Assembly: GCF_026239555.1 (NCBI RefSeq)
Contig: NZ_JAPIVP010000017.1
Location: 62,001-126,000 of the forward strand
Direction of reading: 5' to 3'
DNA: 64,000 nt
DNA from: Pedobacter sp. PF22-3
Lineage (GTDB): Bacteria; Bacteroidota; Bacteroidia; Sphingobacteriales; Sphingobacteriaceae
Each line of letters opens with the position of its first letter. Within the stretch, counting starts at the first letter, position 1. The notes beneath the pieces were generated by a model. The model made no database searches and was not told the DNA's origin. It saw only the letters and a list, made by a program, of their open reading frames with translations. Positions 7,916 to 16,435 of this stretch are shown here, in pieces. A program made the translations under genes and the position numbers.

Positions 7916-9586
7916 TTATCCTCTACCACCTCTTGATGGTCTTCCTCCTTCACCACCACCCCTTTGTTGTGGTGCTTCAGACCTTCTTTGTTCTTGTCGC
8001 TGTTGCTGCTGCTGAGCTCTTTGTTGCTGAGCTTGAGCATCACGTTGTGCCCTTTCTTGCTGTTGCTGTTGGGCTTGTTGTGCACGTTGCTGTTGCATCT
8101 GCTCATTACGTTGCTGTTGAACCTGCGCATCGCGTTGTGCCCTTTCTTGTTGTTGCTGTTGGGCTTGTTGTGCACGTTGCTGTTGCATCTGCTCATTACG
8201 TTGCTGTTGCATTTGCTCATTACGTTGCGCCCTTTCCTGTTGTTGCTGTTGGGCTTGTTGAGCACGTTGTTGCTGCATTTGCTCATTACGCTGTTGTTGC
8301 AACTGTACATCGCGTTGCGCCCTATCTTGCTGCTGCTGTTGGGCTTGTTGTGCACGTTGTTGTTGCATCTGCTCATTACGCTGTGCCCTTTGTTGTTCCA
8401 TTTGAGCACGTTGATCATCCTGACCTCGTTGTGGCTGCATATCACGTTGGTTACGTTGTTGATCTATGCTCATTCGGTCTTGATTACGCTGTTGTCTGAT
8501 CTGATCTAAACGTTGTTGATCCTGACCACGATTTGCATTATCTTGTCTGTTCCCATTATCAATTCCATTGGTACCGCCACGACTAATACGTCCGTTTGCA
8601 TCCCTATTATAAGCCTCGCCCCTGTTAGTTGGCTGATTATTACTATCACGGCCTGCATTTCGGTTATCTCTCGATCCGAAACGGTTGTCGTTATTGCCTG
8701 GCGTATTACCTCTTTGATCGCGGTTGGTATAGCCTTCGTTTCTGCCGCCTCTGCTGATACCAGCATTACCTTGCTCAAATCTCCTTGGCGCAGCATTACG
8801 GTTATCTACTACTGCATTACGTTCGGGTCTTGGCCTGTAAATCGCTACCTCCCTACCACCAATCCGGCTTGCACCTGGTCTTGAGCTTTCGGCATAACGA
8901 TATACAGTTACATCTCTGTTGGTTGCGCGCCTGATATCTTCAACCCTTGGACCGCCATAATAAGTTCTTCTGTTATACACATAAGTATTATTGATAATCG
9001 TGGTATTGCGGATATATACGTTATTGCGGCCGTAATCATATCTTGGGAAAGTATTAATATAAATATTGCGCTGAGGGATAAAGTTCCAGCAAAATTCTGG
9101 TACTGCATAACGGCGGCCAAAGCTTAAATTAATACTGATACTTGGTGCCATAGGTGCCCATCCATAATATCCGTCTCCACTTCTCCAATCTACCCATGCT
9201 GGTCCCCAATTGGTATCAGGTAACCAGATCCATTGCCTGTAACTGTTAATTACCCAACGACCGTAGTGGAAAGGTGCCCAGCCCCAATCGTAATTAGAAA
9301 CCCAGGTATTACCATATTCGGTCATCGCCCAACGTCCGTTGGTATAATACGGGCGGAATTCACTTTGATCTACATCTGGTCGCCAAACATAACCGTATTG
9401 TGGATCCTGTATCCAGGTGCCATAAGGCGAAAGTTCATCGTAAAAAGTCTGTAGAGAAATATTGCCGGTACTGTAACCATCAGACTGGTAATCGTTTTGG
9501 TAGTCTTGTGCCCTGACAAGGGTTGTGGTTCCGGCAAGGAGCGAAAATAGCCCCAGCACAAGTGCCGTAGATTTCAGTGTTTTCAT
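7916..9586 (-). CDS. DUF6600-like secreted protein with Gln-rich tandem repeats
   Basis: 556 residues. A signal peptide ends near ...TTLVRAQDY. Residues about 45-150 are Trp/Tyr-rich with repeated strand motifs (YGTWIQDPQYGYVWRP, WGWAPFHYGRWV, WIWLPDTNWGPAWVDWR, YYGWAPMAP), the pattern I associate with DUF6600. Residues about 150-260 are Asn/Arg/Tyr-rich. From about 260 the chain is disordered Arg/Asn/Gly, then strongly Gln/Arg-rich, and includes four exact-length 30-residue repeats. It ends with a Gly/Arg tail (RGGGEGGRPSRGGRG). Probably exported to the periplasm or surface; the function is unknown. Length is likely to vary between strains because of the repeats. It is a single gene with its own terminator. 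Confidence 0.8.
   Translation of the reverse strand: MKTLKSTALVLGLFSLLAGTTTLVRAQDYQNDYQSDGYSTGNISLQTFYDELSPYGTWIQDPQYGYVWRPDVDQSEFRPYYTNGRWAMTEYGNTWVSNYDWGWAPFHYGRWVINSYRQWIWLPDTNWGPAWVDWRSGDGYYGWAPMAPSISINLSFGRRYAVPEFCWNFIPQRNIYINTFPRYDYGRNNVYIRNTTIINNTYVYNRRTYYGGPRVEDIRRATNRDVTVYRYAESSRPGASRIGGREVAIYRPRPERNAVVDNRNAAPRRFEQGNAGISRGGRNEGYTNRDQRGNTPGNNDNRFGSRDNRNAGRDSNNQPTNRGEAYNRDANGRISRGGTNGIDNGNRQDNANRGQDQQRLDQIRQQRNQDRMSIDQQRNQRDMQPQRGQDDQRAQMEQQRAQRNEQMQQQRAQQAQQQQQDRAQRDVQLQQQRNEQMQQQRAQQAQQQQQERAQRNEQMQQQRNEQMQQQRAQQAQQQQQERAQRDAQVQQQRNEQMQQQRAQQAQQQQQERAQRDAQAQQQRAQQQQQRQEQRRSEAPQQRGGGEGGRPSRGGRG
8021..8380 (-). repeat. four tandem 90-bp coding repeats
   Basis: The encoded unit is RNEQMQQQRAQQAQQQQQ followed by (D/E)RAQRxxQxQQQ, exactly 30 residues, four times in succession and in frame. 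Differences between units are confined to a few positions (DV/NE/DA/DA and L/M/V/A). This is a recent or gene-converted array and a likely site of copy-number change. Confidence 0.9.
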
Positions 9587-9852
9587 TTGTGTGTTTATTT
9601 TAATAACCTAATGTGTGTGTATCAATTAGAGAACCAAAAACACCAAAGGTTTAATATGCAAGCATAGTTTTTGGATTTTCCCCAGAATATTGCCATCCAA
9701 GGCATATTTAACTAATATTTAACGTTTTAAGCCCAGTTTAATTGTGCAGAAAATAAGTCAGTTAAAAATAAAATTTGCTACACATCTGCTTACGGAAGAG
9801 ATTATATTGCCAGTTCTATAAGCTTTAGAACTTAAATTCTATTTATTGTGCG

Positions 9853-9860
9853 TATTTTTG
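9853..9860 (+). promoter_or_regulatory. -7 box TATTTTTG adjoining the RsmI-like ATG
   Basis: TATTTTTG is followed by TAAC and the ATG at 9865. It fits TAnnTTTG with a start codon at about the expected transcription start. Confidence 0.5.
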
Positions 9861-9864
9861 TAAC

Positions 9865-10566
9865 ATGCAAAAAGGCACTTTATACCTTATTCCCGTACCA
9901 TTGGCAGAAGAGGTAGCACATAAAACGTTTACCCCTTATCTGGTTGATACCATTAACCAGATTGATACCTACATTGTAGAAAACAGTAAAACAGCACGCC
10001 GCTTTTTAAAAGAGGCAGGCTTAAAAACACCACAGAAAGATCTGATTGTGCATGATTATGGTAAACATAACCGAACAGATTTAGGGCAGTTTTTTGTTGA
10101 GCTTGCTGCCGGAAAAGACGTTGGTTTAATGAGTGAAGCTGGTTGCCCTGGTATTGCTGATCCTGGAGCGGATATTGTTGCAGAAGCACATAAACGTGGT
10201 ATTAAGGTAGTACCATTGGTAGGGCCAAGCGCTATTTTACTTGCCCTGATGGCTTCGGGTTTTAACGGACAAAGTTTCGCTTTTTGGGGTTATTTACCGA
10301 TTGATAAAGAGCAGCGCACCAAGCGGATTAAAGACCTGGATTTATCTGCAAGCCGTTACAAACAAACACAGATTTTTATCGAAACGCCTTTCCGCAATAA
10401 CCAGCTTTTTGAAGAAGTACTGAAAAGCTGTAAACCCAACACGCAGGTTTGTGTGGCCAGTAACCTTACCGCAGCAGATGAATTTATTAAAACACAAAGT
10501 GTTTATAACTGGCGAAAAGAGGAAATAGACCTCCATAAAAAGCCGACAATATTTTTATTGTACTAA
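9865..10566 (+). CDS. RsmI-like SAM-dependent methyltransferase (tetrapyrrole methylase fold)
   Basis: 233 residues. It has the N-terminal strand GTLYLIPVPLAE in place of the usual RsmI GTLYVVATPIGN, the conserved GLMSEAGCPGIADPGADIV loop, and VVPLVGPSAILLALMASG, both characteristic of the tetrapyrrole-methylase superfamily branch that includes RsmI. RsmI itself 2'-O-methylates C1402 of 16S rRNA. Many Bacteroidota carry this diverged, slightly shorter paralog as well as a true RsmI, so an rRNA target is a guess. The chain ends abruptly after a final strand (KPTIFLLY). A family B repeat follows. Confidence 0.8.
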   Translation: MQKGTLYLIPVPLAEEVAHKTFTPYLVDTINQIDTYIVENSKTARRFLKEAGLKTPQKDLIVHDYGKHNRTDLGQFFVELAAGKDVGLMSEAGCPGIADPGADIVAEAHKRGIKVVPLVGPSAILLALMASGFNGQSFAFWGYLPIDKEQRTKRIKDLDLSASRYKQTQIFIETPFRNNQLFEEVLKSCKPNTQVCVASNLTAADEFIKTQSVYNWRKEEIDLHKKPTIFLLY

Positions 10567-10637
10567 GTTGTCCATTCGTTCAGTAGCCATTGGTTCATTA
10601 GTGATTGAAATTGGGCAAATATACCTTTCAAATCGTC

Positions 10638-10720
10638 GTCATCTCGACTGAAGCGTAGCGAAATGGAGAGATCTATTCTTCTTAGATTTCTTGATTGCAA
10701 TGCATTCTGTTCGAAATGTC
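10638..10720. repeat. hairpin repeat, family B, second copy
   Basis: Starts GTCATCTCGACTGAAGCGTA, contains GGAGAGATCTATTCTT and ends TCGAAATGTC. It shares the order and spacing of blocks with 7751-7857 but is shorter in the middle. Confidence 0.7.
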
Positions 10721-10821
10721 GATTAATCGAAGTACAATAACTCAAAAAAATCAAAACATATCGAATCTAACATTGGTTGTTATCATATCGCTCTTTAATT
10801 TATTTACTAAATCTTTGAGTT

Positions 10822-11001
10822 ATGAAAAATACGAGCACACCAAAAAACAACCCAACAGTTCAAGGTAATTCTATAGCCGATCGGGCTAATCATGATGTTA
10901 AAACGGATAAAAAAATCCAGGGCATTACAAATGGCGGCGGACAACGGTCAGACCAGACCTCAAATAAGGACAATCAAAGAAAACACGACAACAAGAAATA
11001 A
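10822..11001 (+). CDS. small hydrophilic protein, unrecognised
   Basis: 59 residues: starts MKNTSTPKNNPTVQGNS and ends NKDNQRKHDNKK. It is very rich in Asn, Lys, Asp, Gln and Thr, with no hydrophobic segment, and is probably disordered and cytoplasmic. It is supported as a gene by an AATCTTTG promoter-like box four bases before the ATG and by a near-perfect terminator two bases after the stop. I do not recognise a family. Small proteins of this composition in this phylum sometimes behave as stress-related, hydrophilin-like proteins, but that is only an analogy. Confidence 0.6.
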   Translation: MKNTSTPKNNPTVQGNSIADRANHDVKTDKKIQGITNGGGQRSDQTSNKDNQRKHDNKK

Positions 11002-11002
11002 T

Positions 11003-11041
11003 AAAAAAGGTGATGATCCAGCAAGATCATCACCTTTTTTT
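11003..11041 (+). terminator. strong intrinsic terminator
   Basis: A 13-bp perfect stem, AAAGGTGATGATC and GATCATCACCTTT, with a six-base loop and a run of seven T. It directly follows the 59-residue gene. Its A-run on the other side means it could also serve the minus strand, where the collar-protein gene ends at 11060. Confidence 0.92.
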
Positions 11042-11059
11042 ATGCTTAAATCATCCACC

Positions 11060-11299
11060 TTAATCCCTAGGGTGTGATGGATAATAGCCATCGGTAGAAA
11101 TGATGTATATAGCACCTTCTACTGATGGGAGCTTAGGCAGCGCGAAATTTGACATGCCATCGCCACCATACCTTGTCTTAAGGATAGAAAACAACTTTAT
11201 ATTTTTACTGACCGATATCAACGAGCCGTCACATATCGCAAATCCTTCTGGTGCATAGTCACCAGCAAAAAGGGTTATTGCCCCTAGCATTGAATTCAT
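11060..11299 (-). CDS. phage tail-collar domain protein (short)
   Basis: 79 residues. GAITLFAGDYAPEGFAICDG at 6-25, then LFSILKTRYGGDGMSNFALP, is the signature of the phage tail-collar domain found in phage tail fibres and in microcystin-dependent-protein homologs. Those proteins are usually about 170 residues; this one is only the collar domain plus a short tail. No other phage genes are nearby, so it is more likely a chromosomal member of a Bacteroidota family than part of a prophage. It could instead belong to a contractile-injection-like particle encoded elsewhere. The start ATG lies just before the conserved segment. Confidence 0.75.
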   Translation of the reverse strand: MNSMLGAITLFAGDYAPEGFAICDGSLISVSKNIKLFSILKTRYGGDGMSNFALPKLPSVEGAIYIISTDGYYPSHPRD

Positions 11300-11591
11300 A
11301 GCATGTTTATTTAGTTGTTCAATACTACTAAAAAAAATAAAATGATTTTTATATCAACTGTCTAAAAATGCAATATATCTACATAAGCGCAAACAATTCT
11401 ATTCAACAACGATTTCATCTGCCAAAACAGGTGTTTGTGTAAATTTTTAAATACAAAAATAGATTTATACAATTACAATCAATACAGTTTCAGTTTTCGT
11501 GTAAAATTCGCCCTTGACCTAAAATTTATGTAACAGGTTCTGTTACATTTGTTTCATCAGCTATTTAAGGATCAACTAACCGCTTTTCACC

Positions 11592-12353
11592 ATGAAAAAA
11601 AATCTAAAAAAAATCGCAATCGTAGCGATGGTTGCAGTAGTAATTGCTGCATGTAAAAAAAAACAAGAAACATTAACAGCAGAACCGCAAGAAACTGTAA
11701 AAAATGCCGATAAGGTTTTACAGCACATTAAAAACCTCGGCTTCCCCGAGTCGAGCATTGTAGATAATGGAAATGAATATATCGTTGAAGAAGATATCAT
11801 ATTTCCTAAAAACATGGAGATCACCGCTAGCAGCGCAGGGCCAAAAACAGAACAATATTATACCGGAAGTATTGTTAACAGCACTAAAAAGCTAAACATC
11901 AGGGTCTTCGTAGATGCATCCATGACGTCAATGAGCAGCGAAATTAATAATGCACTTGCGCAATGGAATGGTGTATCGGGTTCTACATTGCGCTTTAACG
12001 TTGTAACCGCAGCACCTTATGATATTCTAATTAAAGATGAAAATTTAGGTAATGGTGTTTGCGGCCAGGGCCAGTTCCCATCAGGCGGAAGCGCAGGTGC
12101 CTTAATTAAAATTAACAAAAGTTATATTGCGGGCAACTCTTTTGCGCAACGTGCAAGAACCATATGCCATGAGTTTGGACATTGCATTTCTTTCAGACAT
12201 ACCAATTGGGCTGCACAGGGTGAATCTACAGCTACAAATGTTCCTGGAGTTACTGGAACAGATGCTTCATCGCTGATGAACGGTGGCCAATGTGGCTCGG
12301 GTGCAACAGTATTATCTCAAAAAGATAAAGACGCAACTGCAGTATTATATTAA
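11592..12353 (+). CDS. secreted lipoprotein metalloprotease (M57 / dual-action HEIGH type)
   Basis: 253 residues. A lipoprotein signal ends at VVIAAC, with Cys-21 the predicted lipidated residue, followed by a Lys-rich linker. The catalytic segment ICHEFGHCISFRHTNW at about residues 193-208 carries HExxHxxxxxH zinc ligands, and a Met-turn-like ASSLMNGGQC follows. This is the pattern of M57 peptidases ('dual-action HEIGH'). It is probably displayed on the envelope as a zinc protease. The gene stands alone and ends in a terminator shared with the convergent neighbour. Confidence 0.82.
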   Translation: MKKNLKKIAIVAMVAVVIAACKKKQETLTAEPQETVKNADKVLQHIKNLGFPESSIVDNGNEYIVEEDIIFPKNMEITASSAGPKTEQYYTGSIVNSTKKLNIRVFVDASMTSMSSEINNALAQWNGVSGSTLRFNVVTAAPYDILIKDENLGNGVCGQGQFPSGGSAGALIKINKSYIAGNSFAQRARTICHEFGHCISFRHTNWAAQGESTATNVPGVTGTDASSLMNGGQCGSGATVLSQKDKDATAVLY

Positions 12354-12399
12354 AACCCAAAACAATCAATTAACCTAAACTAAATCCTTAAACAGTTGA

Positions 12400-12436
12400 A
12401 ATAAGCTCGGGTACTTAAGCAGTACCTGAGCTTATT
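12400..12436. terminator. bidirectional terminator between convergent genes
   Basis: AATAAGCTCGGGTACT pairs with AGTACCTGAGCTTATT with a single mismatch and a five-base loop. It overlaps the stop codon of the minus-strand gene at 12432. Confidence 0.75.
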
Positions 12437-13103
12437 CTTTTGCTAAAGCAATAATGTCTTTCCCATTCAAAGTCCGTCTTTCATCATGGTGGCTCAAGGT
12501 ATTGATCATTGCCCGGCCAAGTTCAGCCATTGTGCAGAAACCATTCGGATAAATGGCCCTACCGATCGGAAATAACCAGTTGATGTATTTATAAAATTGA
12601 TGTGCATATTTTTGCCCTGGCAAAGGCTTAATAAAGCCCGGGCGGAAATTAAAAACCTGCTGGAAAGGTAATTTTGTCAAATCATTTTCTGTTTTGCCCT
12701 TTACCTGTGCCCATTTTAAACGGCCATTCTCATTGGTTCCTCCACCAGAAACATAACAAAATGTCATATCGCTATTGAGCTTGCTTAATGTTTGCGCAAC
12801 ATGCATGGTAAGCGTATAAGTCATTTTATAATAGGTCTCCTCATCAACACCTACTGAAGTAATGCCTAAACAAAAGAAGCAGGCATTATAGCCCGATAAC
12901 TGACTTTCTATTGCGGAGAAATCAAAAAAATCGGAGTAAATAATCTCCTTTAATTTTGGATGTATATAAGCGCAGGGCTTACGGTTGATTACCAAAATAT
13001 GATCAATTTCAGGACTGTTTAAACATTGCATCAATACGCCTTCGCCAACCATTCCAGTTGCACCGGTAATGATGATATTATGCTGATTTCTGGTTTTTCC
13101 CAT
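12432..13103 (-). CDS. NAD(P)-binding Rossmann-fold protein (HTATIP2/YbjT-like)
   Basis: 223 residues. The dinucleotide-binding motif is ITGATGMVGEGVLMQCL at about residues 12-28. Further segments are ACFFCLGITSVGVDEETYYKM and FCYVSGGGTNENGRLKWAQVKGKTENDLTKL, the last with the YxxxK-like Lys spacing of atypical short-chain dehydrogenases. It matches the atypical SDR group around HTATIP2 and YbjT. The substrate is unknown. It is a single gene, convergent with the M57 protease. Confidence 0.78.
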   Translation of the reverse strand: MGKTRNQHNIIITGATGMVGEGVLMQCLNSPEIDHILVINRKPCAYIHPKLKEIIYSDFFDFSAIESQLSGYNACFFCLGITSVGVDEETYYKMTYTLTMHVAQTLSKLNSDMTFCYVSGGGTNENGRLKWAQVKGKTENDLTKLPFQQVFNFRPGFIKPLPGQKYAHQFYKYINWLFPIGRAIYPNGFCTMAELGRAMINTLSHHDERRTLNGKDIIALAKE

Positions 13104-13228
13104 TCGAAGTTATTTAATAATCAAAACGAAGATAAGTGAATCTTTGTTTGCCAAATAAAGCAGCTGGATTTCATTTTGCTTTTTTAACATAGAAATACGA
13201 TAATTAATTACATTTAATAAAAAGTAAT

Positions 13229-14803
13229 ATGAGGAGTCAAAATTTGCCAATCATTAAAATGATGTTGTTAACCTGCCTATTATTTATTTCTAGCCGTTTA
13301 TTTGCACAAAACGAATTAAGTTCGAGGCAAACCTACCCTGATTTATTTGAAAAAGTTCAAATGGCAAGAATTTATCCAGATAGTAAATCTTTTGCAGACG
13401 CCATTCCCAAAAAGAGTCCATTTGAAATCATGAAGGCCTATAATGCTTTAAAAAACAAGCCAAATTTTGATTTGAAGGCCTTTGTAAATGAATATTTTAA
13501 TATGCCGGAAAGTCATCATGCGGCCTACCAATCTGATATCAACGCAGGCATAAAAAAACACCTGGATACTTTGTGGACGGTTTTAAAAAGAGATCCTGAT
13601 ACGGCTTCCGCCTATCAAACATCACTCCTACCATTACCGAAATCCTACATTGTTCCGGGCGGCAGGTTCAGGGAAATTTATTATTGGGATTCCTATTTTA
13701 CAATGCTTGGATTGCAAAAGGCAGGCAAAACAGAAACCATAAAAGATATGGTTGATAATTTCGCTTTCCTCATCAATAAGTATGGTTTTATCCCCAATGG
13801 AAACCGCACATACTACCTAACACGTTCGCAGCCGCCATTTTTTGCAGCTATGGTGCAGCTGCTTGTTAAGCATAATAAGGATGTTAAACTTGCAGATTAT
13901 AAAGATGTCCTTGAAAAAGAATATCGATTCTGGATGAAAGGAGCCAGCCAATTAAGTAATGGTGAAGCCATAAACCATGTGGTAAAGCTTACTGACGGCA
14001 CCATTTTAAACCGATACTATGATGCCAGCGATCAGCCACGGGAAGAATCGTACAGGGAAGATTTTGAAGCGGCTAAATTAACTAAACAGGCTCCGTCCAC
14101 TTTTCTCAGAAATGTACGCGCTGCGGCAGAATCAGGTTGGGATTTTAGCAGCAGGTGGTTTGCCGACGGTAAAAGTTATAACCAAATTATTACTACAGAT
14201 CTGCTTCCGGTTGATTTAAATACTTTATTGTACAATCTCGAAATGGCTATTGCCACGGCAAACAATGAAGCAGGCAATAAAACAAAAGCTATTTCATTTA
14301 TCCAAAAAGCAAGGTTGCGTAAAACAGCCATCCTGAAATATTTCTGGAACAAAAAACAGGGCTTTTTTACCGATTATAATTGGAAAAACCGATCATCTTC
14401 TAATCAGTTTACGCTTGCAGCTGCATTTCCGCTATATTTTAAACTGGCAACTACGGTACAGGCCAAAGCTGTTAAAGAAAAACTGGAAAGAAACTTTCTT
14501 AAAACAGGTGGCTTAATTACAACTTTAACCACTACAAAAGAGCAATGGGATGCACCAAACGCATGGGCACCACTGCAATACATCAGCATTGCGGGGTTGC
14601 ACAATTACAGATATAATAAACTTGCCAATAGGATTAGTGCCAGATGGATAAATCTTAACATTTCGGTATTTAAGGAAACCGGGAAATTGATGGAGAAATA
14701 TAATGTAGTACAACCGAACAGTAAAGGTGGTGGTGGGGAATATCCGCTACAAGATGGATTTGGCTGGACCAACGGTGTACTTTTAAAGCTGATGGAAAAA
14801 TAA
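13229..14803 (+). CDS. treA: periplasmic alpha,alpha-trehalase (GH37)
   Basis: 524 residues. Signal peptide: a hydrophobic run MMLLTCLLFISSRLFAQ after a short polar start; an internal ATG near residue 11 is an alternative start. Trehalase signature 1, PGGRFREIYYWDSYF, is at about residues 139-153, and signature 2, QWDAPNAWAPLQ, at about 435-446. The Gly-rich GGGGEYPLQDGFGWTNGV lies close to the C terminus. It hydrolyses trehalose to two glucose. The exported form and its convergent position with a SusC/SusD pair suggest that trehalose, or glucose released from it, is handled outside the inner membrane. The link to SusCD is inferred from position only. Confidence 0.93.
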   Translation: MRSQNLPIIKMMLLTCLLFISSRLFAQNELSSRQTYPDLFEKVQMARIYPDSKSFADAIPKKSPFEIMKAYNALKNKPNFDLKAFVNEYFNMPESHHAAYQSDINAGIKKHLDTLWTVLKRDPDTASAYQTSLLPLPKSYIVPGGRFREIYYWDSYFTMLGLQKAGKTETIKDMVDNFAFLINKYGFIPNGNRTYYLTRSQPPFFAAMVQLLVKHNKDVKLADYKDVLEKEYRFWMKGASQLSNGEAINHVVKLTDGTILNRYYDASDQPREESYREDFEAAKLTKQAPSTFLRNVRAAAESGWDFSSRWFADGKSYNQIITTDLLPVDLNTLLYNLEMAIATANNEAGNKTKAISFIQKARLRKTAILKYFWNKKQGFFTDYNWKNRSSSNQFTLAAAFPLYFKLATTVQAKAVKEKLERNFLKTGGLITTLTTTKEQWDAPNAWAPLQYISIAGLHNYRYNKLANRISARWINLNISVFKETGKLMEKYNVVQPNSKGGGGEYPLQDGFGWTNGVLLKLMEK

Positions 14804-14832
14804 TTGATTATACGTTCATTTGTAATCCTTAG

Positions 14833-14891
14833 GAAAAAAACAGAGGCTGAACCAAAAAAAGACATGAAATATGCTAATGGTTGCAGCCTCT
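14833..14891 (-). terminator. probable terminator after susD
   Basis: AGAGGCTG and CAGCCTCT, extended by ACC/GGT with one bulge, form a stem over a long loop. On the minus strand the stem is followed by seven T. It lies between convergent trehalase and susD. Confidence 0.55.
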
Positions 14892-14909
14892 ATTAATGAG
14901 TATTAAATA

Positions 14910-16418
14910 TTAATACCCAGGATTTTGTATCAGATTGGGGTTACCTAATTGATTATCCGGGATAGGGAAAAGAAGGTATTTAGCTTCACTTGCAGGTTTT
15001 TCCTGCCATGCAGCGAGAAATTTTCCAAAACGGATTAAATCTTGCCTTCTAAAACTTTCCCAATACAGCTCACGGCCGCGCTCATCAAGCAGGATATCTA
15101 ATGTTAAGCTTGGTAAAATGGAAGCACCCCTTACCGTCCTGATCGAATTTACAATGGTTAAGGCAGGCGCCGTTTGCGAGGTTCTTAATTGGGCCTCGGC
15201 TTTCATCAACAATACATCAGCGTAACGGAAATAAACCCAGTCGTTATCAGGTTTTTTAGATCCAGCGTTGGCATAATCAATCGGATACTTAATCACACGG
15301 ATACCTGCCACTTCCAAATGGTTAGGATCTCTTTCGATAATGCTTACCTCTGACGTAAAAGCCAATGGGTTACCTTTGCGGTCTTTTAAGGCTACACCAT
15401 TCTGGTTTACCTGTTGCCCAACCAAAAAACCAACCCTAACGCCTGCAACATTGGTTTGCCCTGCATAAGATCCTCCTCTTCGCAAATCGGTAGTCTCAAA
15501 TTTTGCATAAAAGTTTGATAGGGTTGAAAAACCGTTATAACCACTGGGGTCTTGGTTATAGTGTGTGGTACATTTCCATTGCCCATCTAAATCGCTCCCA
15601 CTTACGCCGCCTAAATTTTGCGCGGTAAAAATATTTTCGGTAGAAAGCTTATCATTTGTTGGGGCAAAATTGTCGAAATAATTTGGCGTAAGCACATAAC
15701 CGCCAGCGGCTATTTCATCAGCTAGCGAAATTACCTTGGCCATGTCAGCAGCGTCGAAAGTTGGCGTGCTCCGGTTTAGGAAAGCACCCTTGTTAAGATA
15801 AACTTTCATTAAAAGTGTTCTCGCCGCATTTTTATTGGCAAGATTTGCAGGTCCAACCGGCAAATCAGGGATAATAGCATTTAATTCGCTGATTAAATAG
15901 GTAATTTCATCAGCAGCATTTCGAACACGAGATGGTTTGGTAACACCTTCTCCGGGATCCCGGTACGGAACCTGCCCCCAGCCATCTAAAACCGAAAACT
16001 GTGCAAATGCACGTAAAAAACGTGCCTGCGCTGCCTGAACTGCATTCGGACTGGCATTTAAAACACTTGTAGCCACATAAGAGATACTGTTCAAATCCCT
16101 GAACACATCCGAAATACGGGTATGATCGGGCGCCCATTTATGTAGATGCAGTGCCCGCCAGGCACCATTATCGTCCCAATCGCCTGCACGCGTAGGCACA
16201 ATAATTTCATCTGACGTTACTTCCTGCAGCGCAGCCCAATTCCAAGGTGCCTGGTAAGGGCCAATCATGGCGGCGTAAGTGGCACCTAATACCCCCGCAA
16301 CATTATTTGATGATACTGCGCCACTGCCAACCTGGCCATTCAGGTCTTCATTCAGCTTGGTACAGCCCGAAAAACTCAAGGCCAATACAGCGAAAGTGAA
16401 AATATATTTATTTTTCAT
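14910..16418 (-). CDS. SusD/RagB-family outer-membrane lipoprotein
   Basis: 502 residues. A lipoprotein signal ends at LSFSGC (Cys about 19). The body is alpha-helical with TPR-like segments: ARFLRAFAQFSVLDGWGQVPYRDPGEG is the typical SusD/RagB early motif, and the C-terminal DWVYFRYADVLLMKAEAQLR and ELYWESFRRQDLIRFGKF are standard for the family. Such proteins form the lid of a SusCD transporter and bind the glycan or peptide. The stop-to-start gap to the upstream susC is 17 bases, so the two are co-transcribed. The ligand is not deducible from sequence; trehalase next door suggests a disaccharide. Confidence 0.92.
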   Translation of the reverse strand: MKNKYIFTFAVLALSFSGCTKLNEDLNGQVGSGAVSSNNVAGVLGATYAAMIGPYQAPWNWAALQEVTSDEIIVPTRAGDWDDNGAWRALHLHKWAPDHTRISDVFRDLNSISYVATSVLNASPNAVQAAQARFLRAFAQFSVLDGWGQVPYRDPGEGVTKPSRVRNAADEITYLISELNAIIPDLPVGPANLANKNAARTLLMKVYLNKGAFLNRSTPTFDAADMAKVISLADEIAAGGYVLTPNYFDNFAPTNDKLSTENIFTAQNLGGVSGSDLDGQWKCTTHYNQDPSGYNGFSTLSNFYAKFETTDLRRGGSYAGQTNVAGVRVGFLVGQQVNQNGVALKDRKGNPLAFTSEVSIIERDPNHLEVAGIRVIKYPIDYANAGSKKPDNDWVYFRYADVLLMKAEAQLRTSQTAPALTIVNSIRTVRGASILPSLTLDILLDERGRELYWESFRRQDLIRFGKFLAAWQEKPASEAKYLLFPIPDNQLGNPNLIQNPGY

Positions 16419-16435
16419 GTGATTATAATTAAAGA

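Noticed and set aside
8021-8380. CRISPR-like periodicity
   Set aside because: The repeat units are 90 bases, directly contiguous and coding, with no unique spacers.
7852-8509. Long open frames on both strands opposite the DUF6600 repeats (190, 181 and 215 codons)
   Set aside because: They arise because the Gln/Arg-rich repeat avoids stop codons in several frames. Their translations are low-complexity His/Val, Leu or Asn/Lys strings without a domain, while the DUF6600 frame has a signal peptide and terminator.
10892-11077. 61-codon frame overlapping the 59-residue small gene
   Set aside because: It reads through the strong terminator at 11003-11041 in a different frame, which makes translation improbable.
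11060-11299. Part of a prophage
   Set aside because: No integrase, capsid, portal, terminase or lysis genes are found within reach.
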